Part shown: positions 15,312 to 22,400 of the stretch, piece after piece
Layout: every line of letters begins with the position of its first letter
Position numbering within the stretch: position 1 is the first letter of the stretch
Assembly: GCA_015067605.1 (NCBI GenBank)
Contig: SVME01000012.1
Coordinates: 1-33,069 of the forward strand
Direction of reading: 5' to 3'
Length of the DNA stretch: 33,069 nt
Origin: Oscillospiraceae bacterium
GTDB taxonomy: Bacteria > Bacillota > Clostridia > Oscillospirales > Oscillospiraceae
Position numbers and translations under genes: made by a program
The notes under the pieces: generated by a model
What the model was told of the DNA's origin: nothing
What the model saw: the letters and a program-made list of their open reading frames with translations, nothing else
The model's database searches: none

Positions 15312-16352
15312 TTAGAAATACAGCTCCGGCGGCAGCAGATCTGCCAGCTCCAGCAGTCCGTGATCCTGCTCTCCCGCATAGTCGAAAGGGAGGGTGGTGG
15401 AGCGCAAGAGGTTTTCCGAATTTTTCTGGATGGAGAGGCTCATGGTTACCCGGGTGCCCACCTCATCGGGATGATCAACCAGCAGAGTGCCCCCGTGGGC
15501 TGTGGCGGCGGAGCGAATCAGGGTCATGCCCAACCCCAGCCCCTCCTGTCTGCTGTCCAGACCGGGCTGACGAAGATACCGGTTGTAGAGGGTTCCCTGG
15601 ATACTTTCAGGGATACCACTGCCAAAATCCCGAACGCACAGATAAAGCCGGTTTTTCGCCCATGTGAGCTTGGCTTCGATGGTGCCCCCCTTTTCGGTCG
15701 CCTTCATGGCGTTGGACACCATGTTGTACAGTGCCCGCTCCAGCATTTCTGTGTTCAGCATGGTTAGAATCTGCTCTCTGGGGCAGATGTAAACCAGTTT
15801 GATGTCATTTTTGGCGGCCAGAAGCTCGATGTGCTGGAACAGCTCCTCCACCACAGCGCAAATGTCCATATACACCATTCTGCCGGGGTAGTTGCTGGTG
15901 TAGCGGGCGGCGTCTGCCATATTAAATACCAGCCGCTGTATCTGAAACAGCCGCCGATTTAAATGGCCAAGGTAAGGGAACTCCTTTTGGGAAGGCAGCC
16001 TTTGTAAGATGGACAGCACATCGGACAGGGGATCCCGAAGCTGAATGGCGGCCAGGGACATGACCTGCAGCTCCGTTTGCTGCTCCACCACGAATATATC
16101 CATATCCCCCAAACGACTAACGCAGGCTCCCAGAGCCTGCCCTGGGAGCATCAGGGTCAGATACAGGGAGCCACTCTGAAAACGGGCGTAGTCTTCGGCG
16201 GCCTCGCCCAGAAGCTCAGCGACAGGGAGCTGCGGCTCTAAAAACAGCTGAGCAGCCGGCTGATTCCGGCAGACAATCAGCCCATTTCGGGCGCAGAAGA
16301 TTGGCTGCGGCAGTAGATTCAGGATATTGGCAATATCTTTATTATCTTCCAT
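15312..16352 (-). CDS. Histidine-kinase-like protein without the phosphoacceptor His
   Basis: A soluble 346-aa protein with a PAS-like N-terminal region (about 1-90), a two-helix dimerisation region and a GHKL ATPase domain. The ATPase boxes look intact: N-box ALYNMVSNAMKA (about 207-218), G1 DFGSGIP (242-248) and G2 GLGLGMTLIRSAATAHGG (271-288). In the dimerisation box, where SHELRTPL is expected, the protein has AAIQLRDPL (101-109). Ile103 replaces the His that would be phosphorylated. No transmembrane segment or response regulator gene is seen nearby. It may bind ATP and signal by conformation or act on another partner, as GHKL anti-sigma or pseudokinase proteins do; this is inference. The ATG at 16352 has AAGGAGGT 7 nt upstream. 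It is transcribed divergently from radC-uvrB. Confidence 0.85.
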   Translation of the reverse strand: MEDNKDIANILNLLPQPIFCARNGLIVCRNQPAAQLFLEPQLPVAELLGEAAEDYARFQSGSLYLTLMLPGQALGACVSRLGDMDIFVVEQQTELQVMSLAAIQLRDPLSDVLSILQRLPSQKEFPYLGHLNRRLFQIQRLVFNMADAARYTSNYPGRMVYMDICAVVEELFQHIELLAAKNDIKLVYICPREQILTMLNTEMLERALYNMVSNAMKATEKGGTIEAKLTWAKNRLYLCVRDFGSGIPESIQGTLYNRYLRQPGLDSRQEGLGLGMTLIRSAATAHGGTLLVDHPDEVGTRVTMSLSIQKNSENLLRSTTLPFDYAGEQDHGLLELADLLPPELYF

Positions 16353-16400
16353 GACAAACCTCCTTGCGGTATATCATGCGCAAAAACCTGCGAATTATTT

Positions 16401-16414
16401 TCGAATTGATTCGA
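16401..16414. promoter_or_regulatory. Palindrome between the divergent kinase-like and radC genes
   Basis: TCGAAT-TG-ATTCGA is a perfect 6+2+6 inverted repeat in the 124-bp shared upstream region. It looks like an operator. It resembles TCGAATGTGATTTCA in the uvrA promoter. It is not a standard Gram-positive LexA box, because the half-sites are 2 nt too close. Confidence 0.5.
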
Positions 16415-16476
16415 CAGGATTATTCTAACTGCAAAAGCGAAAAATAGCAAGGGAATCCTTATCGGAGGAGAAAAAT

Positions 16477-17187
16477 ATGTCGAAAACACCCATACACGAC
16501 GGCCATCGGGAACGGCTTCGAGCTCGTTTTCAGGCAGAGGGACTGGATAACTTTACGGAATTTCAGGTTCTGGAGCTACTGCTCTTTTACTGCATCCCCC
16601 GTCAGGACACCAACGAGCTGGCCCATGCGCTGATTGACCAGTTCGGAAGTCTGCCGCAGGTGCTGGAAACCGGCACGAAGGAATTGATGACCGTGAAGGG
16701 CATCGGGCAAAATACCGCTACGTTTTTGAATCTGATTCCGGCGGTGGCTCGCTACTACGGTGTGGAACGGAGTAAGCGGGAAGAGAAGCCACTGCTGACC
16801 ATCAACGACTGTGGCGAATACCTGCGCCAGCGCTTCAAGGGACAGAGCAATGAAACGGTTTATCTGCTGTGCCTGGATGCCAAATGTAAGCCTCTGTGTT
16901 GTCCGAAGATAGGGGAGGGCAGCGTTAATTCGGCCGGCGTGCCCATACGGCGTGTGGTGGAGGCGGCGCTGGGAGCCAATGCCACCAGCGCCATATTGGC
17001 CCATAACCACCCCAGCGGTCTTGCGTTGCCATCTCACGAGGACGTGGTTACCACCCGACGTGTGGCGGCGGCGCTGGACGCGGTGGAGGTGCGTCTGGCA
17101 GATCATATCGTTATGGCGGATAATGATTTTACATCCATGCTTCAGTCAGGCTATTACCGCCCTGACGAATGCGTGTTGCGTTATTAA
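16477..17187 (+). CDS. radC: RadC-family JAB/MPN domain protein
   Basis: RadC proteins are historically linked to DNA repair, but their biochemical role is unresolved. In 236 aa this one has an N-terminal helix-hairpin-helix region (LMTVKGIGQNTATFLNLIP, about 69-87). The C-terminal JAB/MPN domain has the metal site AHNHPSGLALPSHED (about 169-183) and upstream conserved ETVYLLCLDAK (about 126-136). EGSVNSAGVPIRRVVEAAL is the typical EGTV.....HPREVF.. position. The ATG at 16477 has CGGAGGAG 6 nt upstream. uvrB begins 12 nt after the stop, so the two genes are an operon and radC may share damage control with uvrB. Confidence 0.93.
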   Translation: MSKTPIHDGHRERLRARFQAEGLDNFTEFQVLELLLFYCIPRQDTNELAHALIDQFGSLPQVLETGTKELMTVKGIGQNTATFLNLIPAVARYYGVERSKREEKPLLTINDCGEYLRQRFKGQSNETVYLLCLDAKCKPLCCPKIGEGSVNSAGVPIRRVVEAALGANATSAILAHNHPSGLALPSHEDVVTTRRVAAALDAVEVRLADHIVMADNDFTSMLQSGYYRPDECVLRY

Positions 17188-17199
17188 GGAGGCGGCACC

Positions 17200-19167
17200 A
17201 TGGATTTTAAGCTGGTATCATCCTATAAGCCCTCCGGCGACCAGCCGGCTGCTATTGAGGGGCTGGTCAACGGCGTAAACTGGGGCTTGCGGGAGCAGAC
17301 GCTGCTGGGCGTCACCGGCTCCGGCAAGACCTTTACCATGGCGTCGGTGATTGAAAAGCTGAACCGCCCTACGCTGGTGCTGGCCCATAATAAAACTCTC
17401 GCCGCCCAGCTTTGCAGCGAATTTCGGGAGTTTTTCCCGGAAAATGCGGTGGAATATTTTATTTCCTATTACGATTATTACCAGCCAGAGGCCTACATCG
17501 CCCACACGGATACCTATATCGAGAAGGACGCATCGGTGAACGAGGAAATCGACCGGCTCCGCCATAGCGCCACCTCGGCACTGTTTGAGCGGCGGGATGT
17601 GATTGTGGTGTCCTCGGTGAGCTGTCTGTACGGTCTGGGCGACCCCATCGACTATAAGAGCATGGTGATTTCTTTGCGAGTGGGGCAGGAGCGACCCTTG
17701 GATGACATCCTACGCAAGCTCACCGAAATTCGTTACGAGCGCAACGACTTGGACTTCTCCCGTAATAAGTTCCGCCTTCGTGGGGATACGCTGGAAATCT
17801 ACCCGGCCTACTGGTCGGGACGTGCCATACGGGTGGAGTTTTTCGGAGATGAGATCGACCGAATTTCTGAGATTAATGCGGTGTCCGGCATGGCGGAGCG
17901 GTATATCGACCATGTGGCCATCTATCCGGCCAGCCACTATGTAGCTTCACGGGAAAAGCTTCAGCGGGCCATGCTGGAGATTCAGCGGGAGTGCGACGAG
18001 CAGGTGGCGTGGTTCCGTGCCCGAGATAAGCTGCTGGAAGCTCAGCGCATTGCCCAACGCACTGCATACGATTTGGAGATGTTGACGGAAATCGGCTTCT
18101 GTAACGGCATTGAAAACTATTCCAGAGTGATTCAGGGAAGAGCCCCCGGCACGCCCCCCACCACACTGCTGGATTATTTTCCGGAGGATTTTCTGCTGTT
18201 TGTGGACGAGAGCCATGTGACGCTGCCTCAGTGCCGTGCCATGTACGCCGGTGACCGGAGCCGGAAGGATGCGCTGGTGAACTATGGTTTCCGGCTGCCC
18301 TCGGCTTACGATAACCGTCCCCTGAACTTTACGGAATTTGACAGCAAGCTCAATCAGGTGATTTACGTTTCCGCTACCCCTGCTGAGTATGAGCGTACCC
18401 GTTCCGGCCAGACAGTAGAGCAGGTGATTCGCCCCACCGGCTTGCTGGATCCCATTGTGGAAGTACGTCCTATCGATGGCCAGATTGATGACCTGATAGG
18501 AGAAATCAACACCCGTTCGGTGAAAAATGAACGGACGCTGGTGACTACCCTGACCAAGAAAATGGCGGAGGATTTGACAGTGTACCTGCAAAAGGCGGGC
18601 ATCAAGGTGCGGTATATGCACTCTGACATTGGCGCTATGGAGCGAATGGAGATTATTCGGGATTTGCGTCTAGCAAAGTTTGATGTACTGGTGGGAATCA
18701 ACCTGCTTCGAGAGGGACTGGATTTGCCGGAGGTAAGTCTGGTGGCCATTCTGGATGCGGACAAGGAGGGCTTCCTGCGCAGTGAAACCAGTCTGATTCA
18801 GACCATCGGCCGTGCGGCGAGAAACGCCGAGGGGCGGGTCATTATGTATGCTGACGGCATTACCCCCTCCATGCGTGCCGCTATAGATGAAACGGAGCGC
18901 CGCCGCTCCATTCAGGATGCCTATAATCAGGCCAACGGCATCGTGCCAAAAACGGTCATCAAATCCGTTCGTGATTTGATTGAGATATCCTCGCCCAACG
19001 CAGAGCGGAAGGGACGTACCGGTGTGAAGATGACCAAGGCAGAGAAGGAAAAGGAAATCGCCCGCTTGGAGAAGCAGATGAAGGAAGCCGCACGGATGAT
19101 GGAGTACGAATACGCCGCTATCTTGCGCGATCAAATCATCGAACTCCGTGGCAACGGGTTAAAGTGA
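17200..19167 (+). CDS. uvrB: Excinuclease ABC subunit B
   Basis: UvrB verifies damage and, with UvrC, makes the incisions of nucleotide excision repair. The 655-aa protein is full length. It has Walker [11 protein letters not shown] (about 39-48), the beta-hairpin region [11 protein letters not shown] (about 91-101), motif [10 protein letters not shown] (about 337-346), and helicase motifs VATPAEYE-type SATPAEYE and [10 protein letters not shown]-terminal UvrB/UvrC domain ([31 protein letters not shown], about 615-645) is present. The start ATG at 17200 has AAGGAGG 9 nt upstream. It is second in the radC-uvrB operon. Unusually for many Firmicutes, uvrA is not directly adjacent but lies upstream beyond the kinase-like gene. 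Confidence 0.97.
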   Translation: MDFKLVSSYKPSGDQPAAIEGLVNGVNWGLREQTLLGVTGSGKTFTMASVIEKLNRPTLVLAHNKTLAAQLCSEFREFFPENAVEYFISYYDYYQPEAYIAHTDTYIEKDASVNEEIDRLRHSATSALFERRDVIVVSSVSCLYGLGDPIDYKSMVISLRVGQERPLDDILRKLTEIRYERNDLDFSRNKFRLRGDTLEIYPAYWSGRAIRVEFFGDEIDRISEINAVSGMAERYIDHVAIYPASHYVASREKLQRAMLEIQRECDEQVAWFRARDKLLEAQRIAQRTAYDLEMLTEIGFCNGIENYSRVIQGRAPGTPPTTLLDYFPEDFLLFVDESHVTLPQCRAMYAGDRSRKDALVNYGFRLPSAYDNRPLNFTEFDSKLNQVIYVSATPAEYERTRSGQTVEQVIRPTGLLDPIVEVRPIDGQIDDLIGEINTRSVKNERTLVTTLTKKMAEDLTVYLQKAGIKVRYMHSDIGAMERMEIIRDLRLAKFDVLVGINLLREGLDLPEVSLVAILDADKEGFLRSETSLIQTIGRAARNAEGRVIMYADGITPSMRAAIDETERRRSIQDAYNQANGIVPKTVIKSVRDLIEISSPNAERKGRTGVKMTKAEKEKEIARLEKQMKEAARMMEYEYAAILRDQIIELRGNGLK

Positions 19168-19405
19168 ATTATTGTTTACGTTACAATAAAGCTGTCATTG
19201 CGAGGGCCGCAGGCCCGTGGCAATCTCCTGCTGTATGGTTTCGTCAATTAATAAACGTTGAGGGATGAGAACGACGTTTTTGCGGTGTTTTCATTCCTTA
19301 TAGGCCGGTAGACAACAAACGCTGTACCAGGAGATTGCCACGTCGGCCTATTCGGCCTCCTCGCAATGACATGGTTGTTCGGTACGTTGATGCAGTAAAC
19401 GATAG
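19168..19405. repeat. Composite repeat: family A unit nested in family B ends
   Basis: The 177-bp palindromic unit GTCATTGCGAGGGCCGCAGG...CCTCGCAATGAC (19194-19370) is homologous to 3634-3809. It is flanked by degenerate family B ends, ATTATTGTTTACG at about 19169 and GTAAACGATAG at about 19395-19405. No gene is seen between uvrB and the terminator of the giant helicase. Confidence 0.7.
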
Positions 19406-19424
19406 CCGATGATATATTTGACAG

Positions 19425-19455
19425 CAAAAAGGACGTGCGTGAAGCACGTCCTTTT
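19425..19455 (-). terminator. Terminator of the DUF4011 helicase gene
   Basis: AAAAGGACGTGC-TTCAC-GCACGTCCTTTTT on the minus strand, directly after the helicase stop codon at 19458. Confidence 0.9.
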
Positions 19456-19457
19456 CG

Positions 19458-22400
19458 TCAATTCAGGGTCTTTTCTGCTTCTGATAGCGCGCAGATGCCG
19501 TTGCTGTCTACCGCAATGGTTCCGGTGGATTGGGCGTAGGCCAGTGCGTTTTCCAGCGCAACGGTCACGTTTCCACCCAGACGGGCGTAGCCCAGTAGCT
19601 TCACCGTCTGCCGCAGCAGATCTTCACGGGACATACTGAGCTGCTCGCTGAGTACATGCCGCAGACCATTGGCCAGCTCCTGCACAGCTACCTCACGAAT
19701 ATCCCGTTTCACATCGCCGTTGCAACGGAATCCGTCATATACCTCCGGTCCTTGGTCGGGCAGCCAGTAGAAGATGTGTTCTTCCTGCGTGGTTGTGGGT
19801 AACGCCATGGCGGATAGAATCGTTTCCATGTGGGTTTGGATTTTGCCTGTGGCACGGGAAATGCCAAAGCTCTGCACTACTGTTTTGATGAGTCGATCTT
19901 GGCGTACCGGTGCTTCTTGGAGCAGCACCTGATGGATGCGCCCACGAATCTGCAGACGGAAGGCACCGGACAAAAACTCTTCCGGTTCCAGTGCTACGGT
20001 CGCAAAGGATGTAGCAGTGTAGACCTCCGGCTCCTCCGGTTCCTCTGGCACTATTGTGGGCGTTGGTTCCGGAGTGGATGCTTCCGGCTCGGGGGAGGGG
20101 ACATCAGGGCCTTCTGCGCGCAGTCGCTCCAGCTCACGCAGAATGCGTCCCAACTCTTTTTCGGTGTTGTCCCACCAATCCATAGACCAAACCCGTATCA
20201 GGTTCCATCCCAGTCCGGTCAGAACACTCATCTGGGCAATCTCACGGTCACGGGTGGTTTTGGCGGTGCCGTAGCTGTCGCCATCCAGAAGAATGCCCAG
20301 TAGATAACGCTCCGGATCCTCCGGATCCACCACGCCGATATCGATGCGGTATTCCGAGCGTCCTACCCGTAAATCTGTTTGATAGCCCTCAGCTTGCAGT
20401 GCCCTGCAAATTCGCTGGGCAATACCGCTGGGCTGGAAGCTTCGACGGACAGTGCGCTCCGGTTCCGGCAACGGCTTGCCGCCGGCGTATTCTAGAAATC
20501 CCTTCAAAGCCGCCACGCCCTCCGCAGAGGTCTTGGACAAATTGATTTGATCCGGCTTCAGGGTGGCGTAAACCACCATTTCCTGCCTTGCACGGGAGAT
20601 GGCAACGTTCAGTCGCCGCCAGCCGCCGTCACGGTTCAGGGGCCCAAAATTCATGTACACCTTACCACTCTCATCCGGACCGTAGCCGATGGAGAATAGG
20701 ATCACATCCCGTTCATCACCCTGAACGTTTTCCAGATTCTTGATGAATACCGGTTCTGCGGATTCGTAAACCCATTTTTCCAGTGTTGGATCTGTGGCGC
20801 AGGCGGCGGTCAGCAGATCGTCGATAAGATGCTGCTGATTGACGTTGAAGGTCACCACACCCACACTCTGACCGGATAGCTCCGAATCATAACAACGACG
20901 CTTCAATTCTTCTACCACAGCCTCCGCTTCTGCCCGATTCTGGCGGCTCTTACCCCGGTCGAATACGCCATCTACGTTGACCAGCCGCACCTTGGATGCA
21001 CGGTCGTTGACGGAGGGGAAGGTGAATAGCTTGCTGTCGTAGAAACGGTTGTTGCTGTAAGCAATCAGACTTTCATGACGGCTGCGGTAGTGCCATAGCA
21101 GATGGGTCTGGGGCATATTCATAGCCAAACAATCATCCAGAATGCTCTCCAAATCCTCTGTATCCAGCGCCTCCTCGTCGGTGGAGTTGGTAGCGAAGAA
21201 GGCGGTGGGGGGCATCTGCTTGGGATCGCCTACAATTACGGCTTCCTGTCCCCGAGCCAGCGCACCCACTGCCTTGCAGGTAGGCATCTGGGAAGCCTCG
21301 TCGAATACCACCAGATGAAACGGTTCTCGCTTGGGATCCAGATATTGAGCAGCGGAAATGGGGCTCATCAGCATACAGGGGCACAAACGAGGCAGCAGCT
21401 CCGGTATCTGCTCGAAGAGCTTGCGAATGCTCTGTCCACGACCGCCGCTGCGAATGGCACGTTGAAGAATGCCCACCTCCGAGCTGTGAGCTGCTTCCTT
21501 GGTAAAGTTTGGAATCCGGCTGGCCAGCCGGCAGTAGATTTCCTGACGGGTCAGTGCTGTCAGTTCTTTGTCCAGACGCTTAAATTGTTCTATTTTTTCG
21601 TTAAACTGAGCGCCGGAGAAGGTGTTCAGCACCGGTGCGGCCTCAATTGCCAGCATGGCCAGCGACTGATAGCAGGCCTTCTCGTAGGCGGGCAGAATCT
21701 GTTCATGACCCATGCCGTTCATATAGGCATCTACAATCGAACCCAAATCCAGCGCCCGTGCTTCGTCAGCCAATGCGCTCCAGAGAATCCATTCTTTCAG
21801 TTGGTCAGCGTGGGCTGTAATCTCATCCAGCAACGCCAACTGGTCGTCCAGTCGCTCTGGATTTGCTGCCGACGGGGAGATTTGCAAAGCCGTCAGGAAG
21901 GCGGCTCTGGCTTGCTCCGCCCCTGCCCATGCCTGATTCATGGCCTGGATCTGAGGTTGGAGGGACTGCACACCGGCGCAGCGTAGACGAATGCTGTCTG
22001 CCCGATATTCTTCGATTAGCCGCTTGGCGCTCTTGATGGCTCGCTGTACCCATTCTACGATGGCCTGCCAGTCAATCTGGCCATTCTGCGCCAAAATCTC
22101 CAGCCCCACGCCGTATTGCGCCAACAGGCTTTGGGCAGCGGCACTCTCACGCTGATACAAAGACAGTCTGTCCAGATGCCGGAACAAATCCTCCTTGGGC
22201 ACAGATTCCTTTGCCCATGCCTGAAGCCGTTTGGAGAAGCTGTTCTTGCCCAGTGCCTTGGGAAGGAACCATTTTTCAGAGATGTTCTTGTATTCCTCCG
22301 CCAGTGCGGCACCGTTTTGGGAAAGGAAATCTTCCTTCCAGCATTGTGTCAGCCAATCCCGATGGGCTTGCGCCATAAGATGATGCTGCGCCAGCTCCAG

